From Gammaproteobacteria bacterium UBA5078 (GTDB lineage Bacteria; Pseudomonadota; Gammaproteobacteria; Pseudomonadales; Pseudohongiellaceae), in the NCBI GenBank assembly GCA_002416505.1, contig DIAM01000021.1:429118-493117 (forward strand): a stretch of 64,000 bases of DNA, in the 5' to 3' direction. A model generated the notes under the pieces. It had not been told where the DNA came from. It made no database searches and was given only the letters and a program-made list of their open reading frames with translations. Position 1 is the stretch's first letter. Every line of letters begins with the position of its first letter. Positions 54,101 through 61,682 of the stretch are shown one piece after another. The translations under genes were made by a program, and so were the position numbers.

Positions 54101-54223
54101 GGGGTCCTCCTGGCGCGACATCGAGCCATAGGAAGCCAACCCCGCAAGCGCCAGCATAATGACGACCAATAGGACTAAGCGTGGCAGAGCGACGATCTTC
54201 AGGAACACATTGGCCCCGTTCAT
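51167..54223 (-). CDS. RND efflux transporter permease (AcrB family)
   Basis: 1018 residues with 12 expected membrane helices and two large periplasmic loops. Family marks: RLVLLVVIMLALAGLASYGSM, the gate region YPGAPAETMERLVLEPLQ, TM4 LGILIDNAIVMVENI and VVNNAIVLIDYIDQQL. At the TM4 proton-relay pair (D407-D408 in AcrB) this protein has D401-N402. It overlaps the adaptor gene by ATGA. No outer-membrane channel gene is present, so a TolC-like partner must be elsewhere. Confidence 0.93.
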   Translation of the reverse strand: MNGANVFLKIVALPRLVLLVVIMLALAGLASYGSMSRQEDPFFPARTGLITVLYPGAPAETMERLVLEPLQDEISQVEEVLEFSATARTGVAVVTVVLLDSIYATDAAWDRVRIAMNRARTQFPEGVQDLTLEDRLTGLPAVVLAVAGDASIVTLSQAAEQIKRQLMNLPGVSRIELEGDSKEQINIALRDAEMARLGISPGTLANLIGQRNQVAPGGFLVVGDTRINLLSNNEFTSLESLRNTQIPIPSGGSVPLSAIAQVWRSATEPPAPSTWQDGEQVVAVSIFAQHNQVDAIAFGENVRERVAAIKGDFAPLSIQEMFYQPEQVDKRLSDLQGNLLISMGIITLILFYGMGWRMGILVASMLPLVTLISLGVYDFAGGVLHQIAVIGLVISLGILIDNAIVMVENIQHRLNEGESRGQALRSAVIELVGPLGASTATTLAAFTPLLLSKGGTADFTRGIPVMIMLTLSVSYLLAVSIAPLLAARFLKPHVSNRTAWVEGLGNRLARLSRRFPRSIVLGGLSLPVLSFLLVPLLSFQFFPNADRPQVVVEMFLPEGTDISRTNTMAETLERELRALEGVVSIHRFVGDTGPGFYYNLPLASQSPNRARLVVNTQRLEQTGAVIEWVRERVASNYPELEIVAGTLAQGPPRVAPVEVRVYHSNDESRLLAAEKLFALLKAIPGAVDVRTDIDNGTPVLRIAVDDASAQRYGLGRVDIAQTLFARTLGLPIEQYRQELDPIPIVLRSNEGTRLSVSDVMSSYIFNQANEPIPISLIGRTEADWNVASIHHRNGVRVLTITSGLAEGYSFSNIVDELNEGLRLDPLPDGARIEFGGDLESSGEANQAIFAVAPIGILLLLFFLLLQFNSYKRVGIVLLTVPLAAAGIFPGLILSDSPFGFQPLLGVIALVGIVVNNAIVLIDYIDQQLRAGADLTTAVDDAVARRTRPILLTTATTVTGLLPLAFSSSTLWPPMAWAIISGLIASTLLTLLVVPAVCRLSLRVREPAEATMKSVLDTN

Positions 54224-55311
54224 GGCAACACTTCCACGATGTCGCCATCGGCCAATCGCGATAAACCGGCGTAGACGATCTCATCGCCCAGCCGCAATGC
54301 ATCGCCCTTCAGGACGGCTTGCTGCCCGAATACCTGATCGATCTGCACAGAGACACGTCTAGCGCGACCGCCCTCTATACGGAATACGGTGAGGCCGGCA
54401 GCGGAACGCATTACCGCATTTAGTGGCACACTCAGTGAATTCTCGGCCGCTCTGCGAATGCCCACTTCCAATGCCTCGCCGCCCCGCACGCTAGGGTCAG
54501 CGAGGCGCACGACTAGGGGGTAGAGCGCCTTGGCGCCCGAGCTAGCCTCACCGGCCTGCGTGATCACCCCAGTGATCTCCCGTGCGCGCAGGCTGTGCCG
54601 CACTGGGATGCTCTGACCGACTTCCAGCGCGATGAGCAAATGGGGCGGCACGCTCACTTCAACCTCGGTTTCACCAGAGCCGGTCAACTGCAACACCGCC
54701 TGCCCAGGCTGGGCATACTCGCCCGCCTCTAACAGCACCGACTCGACGCGCCCCGCGAACGGCGCACGCAATACGCTTTCCTGATTGAGCTGGCGAGATT
54801 GGTCGAGCGCCGCGCTGGCGCTGTCGATTGCGGCGCGTTGCCCCGCGATCATGCTGCGTTGCTGCTCCAGAGCCTGGTCTGCCAATAAGCCGCGCTCGGA
54901 CAGTTGTGTTAATCGCGTGAGATCGCGTTCGGACTGATCGACATCGGCCTGTAACTGCAGCAGACGCGCCTGAGCGCCTTGTTGGGCGGGCCCGAGCTGG
55001 GGGTTATAGAGTGTGGCGAGCACCTCATTGGCCTTCACCAGCTGACCTATTTGTGCGCTGCGCGTAGCGATGATGCCGCCCACCTGAAAACTCAAGTTGG
55101 CGCGCTCGCGTGCGCGTGCCACCCCGGCGAAATACAGCCATTGCTCGCCCTGTTCGCCTTCGACGGTGGTCGTGCGCACCGTTACCGCCTGACTAGCGGC
55201 GAGCGAATCTTCCCCCACCGACACACTGCTAGACTCTGTGCAAGCCAGTAAGACCAAGGGGAAAAGGGCCACTACGGCGCCACGAGTGTAGCGATAGATT
55301 GGGTTCGACAT
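54220..55311 (-). CDS. RND efflux periplasmic adaptor (membrane fusion lipoprotein)
   Basis: 363 residues from ATG 55311 (AGGAG 7 nt upstream; the frame extends to 55350 across the operator). Lipoprotein signal FPLVLLAC (Cys ~24), barrel and hairpin LSFQVGGIIATRSAQIGQLVKANEVLATLYNP, coiled coil (~95-160) and FAGRVESVLLEAGEYAQPG. Joins the inner-membrane pump to an outer-membrane channel. First gene of the efflux operon, under the TetR repressor. Confidence 0.93.
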   Translation of the reverse strand: MSNPIYRYTRGAVVALFPLVLLACTESSSVSVGEDSLAASQAVTVRTTTVEGEQGEQWLYFAGVARARERANLSFQVGGIIATRSAQIGQLVKANEVLATLYNPQLGPAQQGAQARLLQLQADVDQSERDLTRLTQLSERGLLADQALEQQRSMIAGQRAAIDSASAALDQSRQLNQESVLRAPFAGRVESVLLEAGEYAQPGQAVLQLTGSGETEVEVSVPPHLLIALEVGQSIPVRHSLRAREITGVITQAGEASSGAKALYPLVVRLADPSVRGGEALEVGIRRAAENSLSVPLNAVMRSAAGLTVFRIEGGRARRVSVQIDQVFGQQAVLKGDALRLGDEIVYAGLSRLADGDIVEVLP

Positions 55312-55332
55312 GACTAACTCCTCAACAAGGTA

Positions 55333-55347
55333 TTGACATTGTGTCAG
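55333..55347. promoter_or_regulatory. Operator 1 (degenerate palindrome) for the TetR regulator
   Basis: TTGACATTGTGTCAG, a degenerate copy of the perfect palindrome 18 bp away at 55351-55365. Lies between the divergent efflux operon and tetR gene. Confidence 0.6.
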
Positions 55348-55350
55348 CAA

Positions 55351-55365
55351 TTGACATTATGTCAA
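55351..55365. promoter_or_regulatory. Operator 2 (perfect palindrome) for the TetR regulator
   Basis: TTGACAT-T-ATGTCAA, a perfect 15-bp palindrome. TTGACA also serves as a possible -35 hexamer for tetR. Centre-to-centre spacing to operator 1 is 18 bp, close to two turns of DNA, so two dimers could bind side by side. Confidence 0.7.
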
Positions 55366-55413
55366 TTCGTTTTGAGATAGCGTCGTACTCATCGATAGAC
55401 AGGAAGCGAATAG

Positions 55414-56052
55414 ATGGAAATCTCTGCGAGACGAGATAAAGAGAAACAAATTAGGCGGGAGTCGATTCTGGACGCCGCGGAGTCGATTTTCTTCAGCAAG
55501 GGCTTTGCGAACAGCTCCATGGGTGAGATTGCCAAACAGGCGCAGCTCAGCCGCGCGCTTCTCTACGTCTATTTTAAAGATAAGGCGGCCATCATGCGCG
55601 GCGTCATGCTCAGGGCGGCACTGACTCTCGAGGAGTATTTCAGTCGCGCGCTGCAAGCCGGTACGAATGGGAGCAAGCAAATAGATGGCATAGGGCATGC
55701 CTACTACGCGTTCTCTAAGGAACAGACGAATTACTTTAACGTGCTGATGCAGCTCACGACATTTCCCGAGAGTAAGGCGGACAACTCACAGGTCGAGGAG
55801 ATCTTCGATTGTCGAGAACGCATCACGGCACTCATGGAGGAGGCACTACGCAATGGGGTACAGGATGGCTCGCTCAATGCGGCGCATCTACAAGACACTT
55901 CACAGACTGCCTACTTTCTGCAGGGCGCTTTGCATGGCGTGATCATGGCCACACGCACCCGCTATACCGATGCCCGCCAGGCGCAAGACGGCGAAGCCTT
56001 AGTGCTCTACACGATCGCGATGCTGACCGAATCCATGCGCCGCCGTGACTAG
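55414..56052 (+). CDS. TetR family repressor of the efflux operon
   Basis: 212 residues. N-terminal TetR helix-turn-helix SILDAAESIFFSKGFANSSMGEIAKQAQLSRALLYVYFKDK (residues ~18-60) and a variable ligand-binding C-terminus. AGGAAG precedes the ATG. It is divergent from the adaptor gene with tandem palindromes between, the classical arrangement for local repression and self-control. Inducer unknown. Confidence 0.92.
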   Translation: MEISARRDKEKQIRRESILDAAESIFFSKGFANSSMGEIAKQAQLSRALLYVYFKDKAAIMRGVMLRAALTLEEYFSRALQAGTNGSKQIDGIGHAYYAFSKEQTNYFNVLMQLTTFPESKADNSQVEEIFDCRERITALMEEALRNGVQDGSLNAAHLQDTSQTAYFLQGALHGVIMATRTRYTDARQAQDGEALVLYTIAMLTESMRRRD

Positions 56053-56093
56053 CGCATCGGGACGAAATCGAGAACGCATCTAAGCTGCAGCGG

Positions 56094-56534
56094 CTAATGC
56101 AATAAACCTTGCGCAGTCACCTTCCTTGCGTACCAGAAGAAAAACACCGCGCAAGCAATAAGGAGCACTGGGAAGGCCAGTGCTATTGGCCCCTGCGCTG
56201 CAAGCATAGGGGTCAACAAAACTCCTAGACTCATTTGCAGGATAATCGCGACGAGCGAGACCAGAAACAGGCTAACGCTCAAGGCTTTGCGCAGCAGTAG
56301 AAACACAGAGCCAAGCACTCCGCTAAACACGGCGATGGCGAAGCACGAGGTCACGAATACCGGCACATCGGTATACTGCACGCGCTGCGCCTCCGACATG
56401 GTCGCCAGGGTCTGGGGGCTCACAGTCACTGTGAAGAGATAGTTCATTACACCAATGAGATTCCAGATTAGCGACACGCTTGCGACTAACCAGAAACTAC
56501 GCGGGGCTTGCATCTGTTCGGCTTGTTCAGACAT
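56094..56534 (-). CDS. Four-helix membrane protein, hypothetical
   Basis: 146 residues with four hydrophobic spans (about 14-32, 58-80, 86-107, 115-135). TAAGGAG stands 8 nt before the ATG, so the start is firm. The N-terminus MSEQAEQMQAPRSFWLVASVSLIWNLIGVMNYL recalls a family of small 'sugar transporter'-annotated membrane proteins seen in marine gammaproteobacteria; that link is weak. Convergent with tetR. Confidence 0.7.
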   Translation of the reverse strand: MSEQAEQMQAPRSFWLVASVSLIWNLIGVMNYLFTVTVSPQTLATMSEAQRVQYTDVPVFVTSCFAIAVFSGVLGSVFLLLRKALSVSLFLVSLVAIILQMSLGVLLTPMLAAQGPIALAFPVLLIACAVFFFWYARKVTAQGLLH

Positions 56535-56790
56535 CGTTGTTGCTCCTTAGGAAAAAACCAACACGTCCGTTGATGCTTCTTAATTAATGGCGATCATAGT
56601 GAAGCCTGGATCACTTATTGCGAGGCTAGCAGCGCTAGTTTGCGCCTTAAGACGCATCCATAGTAGCAAAGGAGCAGGCGCTGAAACACCTCCGATCGTG
56701 GCTTTTTGAGCAAGCCAATTGTGCTCCCGTCATCGCCTTCGAAGCCAATGTTCGGCTAGCGGGACTAGCGGAGACGCGTTGAATCGCGGA

Positions 56791-56817
56791 CAAAAAAAGA
56801 CCCCGGTACGGGGGTCT
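56791..56817 (-). terminator. Rho-independent terminator of the small-peptide unit
   Basis: On the minus strand AGACCCC-CGTACC-GGGGTCT is followed by T7 (plus strand A7 at 56792-56798). It is a textbook intrinsic terminator facing the transcript of the small ORF at 56934-57137. Confidence 0.8.
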
Positions 56818-56933
56818 AAAGGGGGGTGCGAATTCTGAGCTCAAGATTTGCCTAGTATCCTTGGCCTAGGCGCTAGCGAATGAGGGATGTCGCGGTCAAT
56901 CCATTGACCTCGCTAAGGCAGGAGACAGCTCTC

Positions 56934-57137
56934 TTACTGCTTCTTAGTGAAAGCGCATCGAGCACTTCGACGTCCGCGCTTGCGACATAGTTTGTAGAAT
57001 GCGTGGAGGAGAAATTCTCGCTCCGCGGCCCCGCTCCCGCTGGAGGAGCTCATGGGCAGGCGAGGCACGTTCTGCGAACTCTCAATCCCCATCTCGAAGG
57101 AAGCGATTGTGGCGTTAGCAAGCTGACCTTTCTTCAT
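56934..57137 (-). CDS. Small unrecognised peptide gene (67 residues)
   Basis: ATG at 57137 with GGGAGA 7 nt upstream. The peptide starts MKKGQLANATIASFEMGIESSQNVPRLP, then a Ser/Gly stretch, and ends basic with three Cys/Arg clusters (YKLCRKRGRRSARCAFTKKQ). No signal or membrane helix. It has its own leader hairpin and a downstream terminator, giving a complete ~400-nt unit. It could be a small protein, a peptide precursor or the start of a decayed gene. Unknown function. Confidence 0.5.
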   Translation of the reverse strand: MKKGQLANATIASFEMGIESSQNVPRLPMSSSSGSGAAEREFLLHAFYKLCRKRGRRSARCAFTKKQ

Positions 57138-57164
57138 TGTTATTCTCCCTAATATTGAATTTCC

Positions 57165-57185
57165 GCTATCGAAACCCTCGATAGC
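57165..57185 (-). promoter_or_regulatory. Leader hairpin upstream of the small peptide gene
   Basis: Perfect 8-bp stem GCTATCGA (57165-57172) / TCGATAGC (57178-57185) with a 5-nt loop, 28 nt before the ATG on the minus strand. It may be an operator or an mRNA leader structure. Confidence 0.5.
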
Positions 57186-57238
57186 ATCGAGTTAAATAAT
57201 AGAGAGCAAGCTTCATACCAATATGCTATTTGCCAAGT

Positions 57239-57334
57239 ATTTCAATGGGTTATATTTCTGCAAGAAATGCGCTGAGGCCCCGAGTGTCGGGCGTGGGCGA
57301 CACAATCCAGGGCCGTGGGCTAAGCCATTGAAAT
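57239..57334. repeat. Strongly self-complementary ~96-nt element
   Basis: Outer arms ATTTCAATGGGTTA (57239-57252) and TAAGCCATTGAAAT (57321-57334) pair over 14 positions with one mismatch. Inside, ATTTCT-GCA-AGAAAT and CCCGA-GTG-TCGGG form two further perfect hairpins, as in a multi-branched RNA or the end of a mobile element. It lies just downstream of glrR (minus). No copy elsewhere in the window was noticed. Confidence 0.55.
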
Positions 57335-57380
57335 TGGAGACTTTAGGTGTTGGGCTGGCACGACAGCACTACTGGGCGCC

Positions 57381-58742
57381 CTACTCAGAGACCTTGCGAA
57401 ACTGACTTGGATCTAGGCTATGTCGCTTTAACAGATTGTAGAACTCGCTACGATTACGCTCCGATAGTCGCGCCGCCAAGGCGATATTGCCCTCGGTCAT
57501 ATTCAGCAGCCTCAGCAGATATTCGCGCTCGAACTGGTCCTTAGCCTCATTCAGGCCGAGCAGTCGATTGGCCTTGAAACGCAGCGCGCGCTCGACCAAT
57601 GCGCGCGAGATCATCGGTGTAGGGGTTAGTACAACGCACTGCTCTACGATGTTGAGCAACTGCCGCACATTGCCCGGCCAGGGCGCACCGATCAGACACT
57701 CCATCGCCTCGGGCGAGAAGTGCAGGGTGTCCCTGCCATGCCGCTTGGCGACTAGTTGGCAGAAGTGCTTTGCGAGCAACGCGATATCGTCGCGGCGCTG
57801 CGACAACGGTGGCAACTCGAGGGTGATGACATTGAGCCGGTAGAATAGATCTTCCCTAAACGTGCCTTGTGCCACCCTCTCCGCCAAATCCTGATGGGTC
57901 GCCGCGATGATTCTTACATTCACAGGCGATGACTTCGTGGACCCGACCGGGCGCACCTCGCGCTGCTCTAAGACCCGTAGTAGTTTGGCCTGTGCGGACA
58001 GGGGCATGTCGCCGATCTCGTCGAGGAATACCGTGCCCTCATCGGCGGCTAGAAAGAGGCCGGCATGGGCCTTACTCGCACCGGTGAATGAGCCAGCCAC
58101 GTGGCCGAACAGCTCAGACTCGAGCAAGGCCTCCGGTAACGCGGCGCAATTGAGCGCCATGAAGGGCTTCGCATTGCGCGCACTCGCCTTGTGAATGGCG
58201 TCGGCTAAGATCTCCTTGCCGGTGCCAGTCTCGCTCTGGATCAATATACTCACGTCCGTGATGGCCGCGGCCTTAGTCTGCTGCAAGAGGTTCTCCATCA
58301 CTTGGCTGCAGCTGATGATCTGTGCACGCCAAGCCTCATCCTGCCCCTGCTCATCGCTCGTCTCCCGGGCACCGGTTTGCAGCAATGCCTTTTCGATCTG
58401 AGCGAGCAACATCTGGGCGTCGAAGGGCTTGACCAGATAACTGAACACCCCCTTCTGCGTGGCGGCTACCGCCTCTGGAATGGTGCCGTGGGCCGTCAAC
58501 ATTATCACTGGCAGGCGCAGGTCACGCTCTTGAACGCGCTCGAAAAGCGCCATGCCGTCCATCCCGGGCATGCGCAGATCGGTCACTACGACATGGGGGC
58601 GGAATATAGCCAGCTGGTAGAGCGCCCTCTCCGCGCTATCCAGCGCGAGCACCTCGAAGCCATTCGCCTTCAGGCGTACGCCGATCAAGTGCAGTAGATC
58701 CGCATCGTCATCGATCAACAGAACTCTATTCTTTATAGCCAT
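57381..58742 (-). CDS. glrR: Sigma-54-dependent response regulator GlrR (QseF)
   Basis: 453 residues in three parts: receiver domain with phospho-acceptor Asp in VVVTDLRMPGMDG (~55), AAA+ sigma-54 activator with Walker A SETGTGKEILADAIHKAS, GAFTGA-equivalent GSFTGA in VAGSFTGASKAHAGLF and Walker B GTVFLDEIGDM, and a C-terminal Fis-type helix-turn-helix. The QseG-like lipoprotein and GlrK kinase genes precede it on the same strand, as in E. coli, where the system activates glmY. Confidence 0.92.
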   Translation of the reverse strand: MAIKNRVLLIDDDADLLHLIGVRLKANGFEVLALDSAERALYQLAIFRPHVVVTDLRMPGMDGMALFERVQERDLRLPVIMLTAHGTIPEAVAATQKGVFSYLVKPFDAQMLLAQIEKALLQTGARETSDEQGQDEAWRAQIISCSQVMENLLQQTKAAAITDVSILIQSETGTGKEILADAIHKASARNAKPFMALNCAALPEALLESELFGHVAGSFTGASKAHAGLFLAADEGTVFLDEIGDMPLSAQAKLLRVLEQREVRPVGSTKSSPVNVRIIAATHQDLAERVAQGTFREDLFYRLNVITLELPPLSQRRDDIALLAKHFCQLVAKRHGRDTLHFSPEAMECLIGAPWPGNVRQLLNIVEQCVVLTPTPMISRALVERALRFKANRLLGLNEAKDQFEREYLLRLLNMTEGNIALAARLSERNRSEFYNLLKRHSLDPSQFRKVSE

Positions 58743-58786
58743 GTGCTCTTAACTCTTTGTCTTTACGGGCATCGTGCACGTGTTGA

Positions 58787-59281
58787 TTACAAGTCTGCCT
58801 CACGACGATTGAGCTGCTCTTCAATGTTCGTTAGCGCGTCGATCTGTTCTCGCATTGCGCGACGCTGTTCTTCAAGCGCCTGTATCTGCCGACCATTCAC
58901 ACGCAGGGTTTGTCGCTGCGCTAATTGCTGCGTCCATAGCGTCGCGAAGACACGATAGTCCCCCGCATCGGCACTCGCCGCAGGGCAGGCATCTATCTCC
59001 TTCAGCGTCACCAGGGCGCTCTCATCCTCTTGCGCACTCGTCGCCACCGCGCTCTTTAGAACCGCGAGCTGCACCAAGGGTTGCAGAGCGCAGCCCTGCT
59101 GTAGTTGTTGTTCGATGCGTTGTTGCAGCGCTAATCGCTGCGGCGGTGTCGCCTCCACGACCCATTGATAGAAATCCAGGGGCGCTGCACCGCGTGGGCT
59201 GCCTAAAAGCAGTGGGTTACTTGTACAGGCGCCGAGCCCTAAAAGGCCAACTCCCAACATCCAAGTCTTGATACTGTTCAC
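58787..59281 (-). CDS. qseG: QseG-like lipoprotein
   Basis: 164 residues from GTG 59281, with GAGGAG 5 nt upstream (the frame to 59305 lacks such a site). Lipobox LLGLGAC, then a helical domain ending in a coiled coil (RQIQALEEQRRAMREQIDALTNIEEQLNRREADL). In E. coli, QseG in the outer membrane contacts and regulates the GlrK kinase. Lies between glrK and glrR. Confidence 0.75.
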   Translation of the reverse strand: MNSIKTWMLGVGLLGLGACTSNPLLLGSPRGAAPLDFYQWVVEATPPQRLALQQRIEQQLQQGCALQPLVQLAVLKSAVATSAQEDESALVTLKEIDACPAASADAGDYRVFATLWTQQLAQRQTLRVNGRQIQALEEQRRAMREQIDALTNIEEQLNRREADL

Positions 59282-59330
59282 ACAAACTCCTCTAGCTCGC
59301 GGCATCGCAGCCGACAGGCGAGCCTCTTCA

Positions 59331-60749
59331 CTACGCTGGCAAAAGTGGAAAAATCAGACGAAAACAAGCGCCGGGTGTACTGTTTACTAGTGTTAAGTCG
59401 CCGCCACCTGCGACGGCATAATCTCGCGCAATCGCCAAGCCTAGACCGCTGCCGCCATAGGGTTTTGTGGATTGCTGTACGCCTTGAAAAAATGCCTCGA
59501 AGATCTTCTCTCTATCGGCCTCGCTCACGCCAGGGCCTTGATCTTGGATCTCGAATACGGCGCTCGTTTTCGTGCTCCAGAGGCGCAGCGCGATCTCACC
59601 GCCGCAGGGGGAGAATTTCAGCGCATTGGTAAATAGATTGTCAACGATGACACGCAAGCGCTCCGGGTCTGCGGTGACGACACATCTGTCTAATTTATTT
59701 TGCAAGCGGATCTTGCCATTGCCGATGGCCAGTCGATGCGCCTCTTCCACTCCAAGGACTAGCTCATCGAGGCGTATTGCCTTCGGCATGATATCGAGCA
59801 CTTCGAAATTCTGCGAGTTGTGCCGCAAGAGATCTTCAATGAGAGTCTGTAAACGCGAGCAGTTGTTGGCAATGATCTGACTGATCTCGCGCTGCTGATC
59901 GCTAAGCGCGCCGACCAAGCCCTCGTTGAGTAGGGCAGCGCCCTCCTGCATAGAGGCCAGCGGTGTTTTCAACTCGTGTGAGACATGGCGCAAGAAAGAG
60001 CTGCGGTGCTGCTCGAGCTCTTGCAAGCGCCCACGCAACCAGTCGAGGCGCTTACCCAACGCCTGCAGATCCTGAGGGCCAGAGATCTCGATGTGTTGAT
60101 CGTAGGCGCCACTGCCGATATTGCTAATCGCGCGATTGATCTGTTGGAGGGGCCGCGTGATCAACCACACGAACAGCACCGCCAACGCAGCCGCCGCACC
60201 TATGAACAGAAGCGCTTGAAAACTAAGGCTCTGTTTGGTTTGCTCACTGCGCACTAGGAGTTCGCTTTGCTGCTGATCGATCCATTGGCCGATAGCATCC
60301 GCGATGCGATAAGCATGATTAGCTAATTCTGGAATCTCCACATTGCTAGCTCGCGCTGCAGTTGCCCGGTCCAAGCTCGCGTAAATTGTGGCCTCGCGAG
60401 CTCTCATTTCCTGGGTAGTTTGCAAGGCTTCTGCACCGACATCTAGCGCCTCGATCTGTATCATTAGCGCGAGAAATTCGGCGCGGCGATCGCGATACAG
60501 CTGGCGTAGCGTCTCCTCCCCTAGCACAGCAAATTGCCGTGCGTTACGCTCCATCGCAACACTGCGCTCAATCAGTTGTCGGCTCGCACTCATGGCACTG
60601 GCGGCAGCGGCAACGGTCACCTGACTCTGCTCGCTGAGGCTATCGAGCTGACGCGCAGTAAGTATTAGTGCACAGATCAGCAAAGCGGCAACCGCGACAA
60701 ACCCTATTATCGTCAACTGCCTGATAGATCGTGTTGTAAAAAGTTGCAT
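59331..60749 (-). CDS. glrK: Sensor histidine kinase GlrK (QseE)
   Basis: 472 residues from ATG 60749 (AAGGA 8 nt upstream; an in-frame ATG at 60785 is less likely). Two membrane helices (~12-34 and ~168-188) enclose a periplasmic helical sensor, then HAMP (~190-240), the H-box HVSHELKTPLASMQEG, N-box VDNLFTNALKFSP and G-boxes DQGPGVSEADREKIFEAFFQG and GGSGLGLAIA. First gene of glrK-qseG-glrR. Confidence 0.92.
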   Translation of the reverse strand: MQLFTTRSIRQLTIIGFVAVAALLICALILTARQLDSLSEQSQVTVAAAASAMSASRQLIERSVAMERNARQFAVLGEETLRQLYRDRRAEFLALMIQIEALDVGAEALQTTQEMRAREATIYASLDRATAARASNVEIPELANHAYRIADAIGQWIDQQQSELLVRSEQTKQSLSFQALLFIGAAAALAVLFVWLITRPLQQINRAISNIGSGAYDQHIEISGPQDLQALGKRLDWLRGRLQELEQHRSSFLRHVSHELKTPLASMQEGAALLNEGLVGALSDQQREISQIIANNCSRLQTLIEDLLRHNSQNFEVLDIMPKAIRLDELVLGVEEAHRLAIGNGKIRLQNKLDRCVVTADPERLRVIVDNLFTNALKFSPCGGEIALRLWSTKTSAVFEIQDQGPGVSEADREKIFEAFFQGVQQSTKPYGGSGLGLAIARDYAVAGGGDLTLVNSTPGACFRLIFPLLPA

Positions 60750-60898
60750 CCCTTCAGTCCTTGCCCCGAACAGATCCAAGTCCATTCTTGGTCCGCTCGG
60801 TAGGCTTACTCATTGGCTGTACACTTCATAGACCCTCTCAAGGCATGGCTTATCCCGAAGCTTCGCGTCCATTGTCAGAAACTTGGGTTACGGCGCAT

Positions 60899-61636
60899 CT
60901 AGTCGGTACGTTTGCGTGTGTCGCGGATGTACATGGCCGACCCATCGTTGCGCATCTCGACAAGAAACAGCGCGCTCTCGCGTATTAGGTCGCTCAGTTT
61001 CTTATAGCCATAATTGATAGGCGAGAAGGAACTATTATTGGAGACATAGCTGCCAACATTACCCAAGTGAGCCCAGCCATCGTCTTCGGATGTTTGCTCA
61101 ACCGCGGTGCGTAGCAAACGCACCAGCCAGGCATCTTGACGCAGTTCCGCGCGGCTCTTCTTGATAGGCTTGCCATCCACGTCGTCGCGTTCTTGTTTGC
61201 CCCCTATTAAGTTCTCGGTATAGATAAACGGAGAGCAGGCATCAACGAAAGGTTGCGGTGTCTTACTCTCTCCGAAACCAAACACCTGGAAACCGCTCTC
61301 CAGCAAGCGCAACACCAATGGCGTAAAATCGCTGTCGCTAGTCATCAGTGCGAAGGCGTCTACCGATTTGCTATAGAGAAGATCCATCGCATCGATGATC
61401 ATCGCCGAATCGGTCGCGTTCTTACCCTTGGTATAGGCAAACTGTTGCATCGGGCGAATCGCATTGGGATGCAGCCTATCAACCCAACCCGCCAACGCAG
61501 GACTCTTCCAGTCGCCGTGGGCATGGCGCACGTTGACCATGCCGTATTTAGCGAGCTCCTCGAGCACACCCTCGATCGCGTTATGGCTCACATTATCGCA
61601 ATCGATCAATAGCGCTATTCTTTTCTCGTCTGCCAT
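60899..61636 (-). CDS. NYN (PIN-like) domain protein with LOTUS-type C-terminus
   Basis: 245 residues. NYN nuclease-like domain (residues ~5-150) with acidic motifs IALLIDCDNVS, DSAMIIDAMDLLYS and LMTSDSDFTPLVLRLLESG, and a C-terminal winged-helix OST-HTH/LOTUS domain (~165-240, WAHLGNVGSYVSNNSSFSPINYGYKKLSDLI). This LabA-like architecture suggests RNA binding and cleavage. CGGAG precedes the ATG. It follows the half-asparaginase gene by 46 nt. Confidence 0.88.
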   Translation of the reverse strand: MADEKRIALLIDCDNVSHNAIEGVLEELAKYGMVNVRHAHGDWKSPALAGWVDRLHPNAIRPMQQFAYTKGKNATDSAMIIDAMDLLYSKSVDAFALMTSDSDFTPLVLRLLESGFQVFGFGESKTPQPFVDACSPFIYTENLIGGKQERDDVDGKPIKKSRAELRQDAWLVRLLRTAVEQTSEDDGWAHLGNVGSYVSNNSSFSPINYGYKKLSDLIRESALFLVEMRNDGSAMYIRDTRKRTD

Positions 61637-61682
61637 ATAGGACTCCGCCTTGTTTGCTTTGCACTCTAATAGCTAGCTGCGG

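Larger units (their letters stand above)
56535..57380. other. Long interval with small-peptide unit and structured element
   Basis: 846 bp between the four-helix membrane gene and glrR (both minus strand). It contains a 67-codon frame with strong ribosome site (56934-57137), a leader hairpin (57165-57185), a strong minus-strand terminator (56791-56817), a palindrome GGTCAAT-CC-ATTGACC (56894-56909) and a ~96-nt inverted-repeat element (57239-57334). No familiar gene was recognised. Confidence 0.6.

Noticed and set aside
57355..57375. Possible sigma-54 promoter (TGGCAC) near the end of glrR
   Set aside because: TGGCAC is followed by CACTA rather than TTGC at the right distance, so the -12 element is missing.
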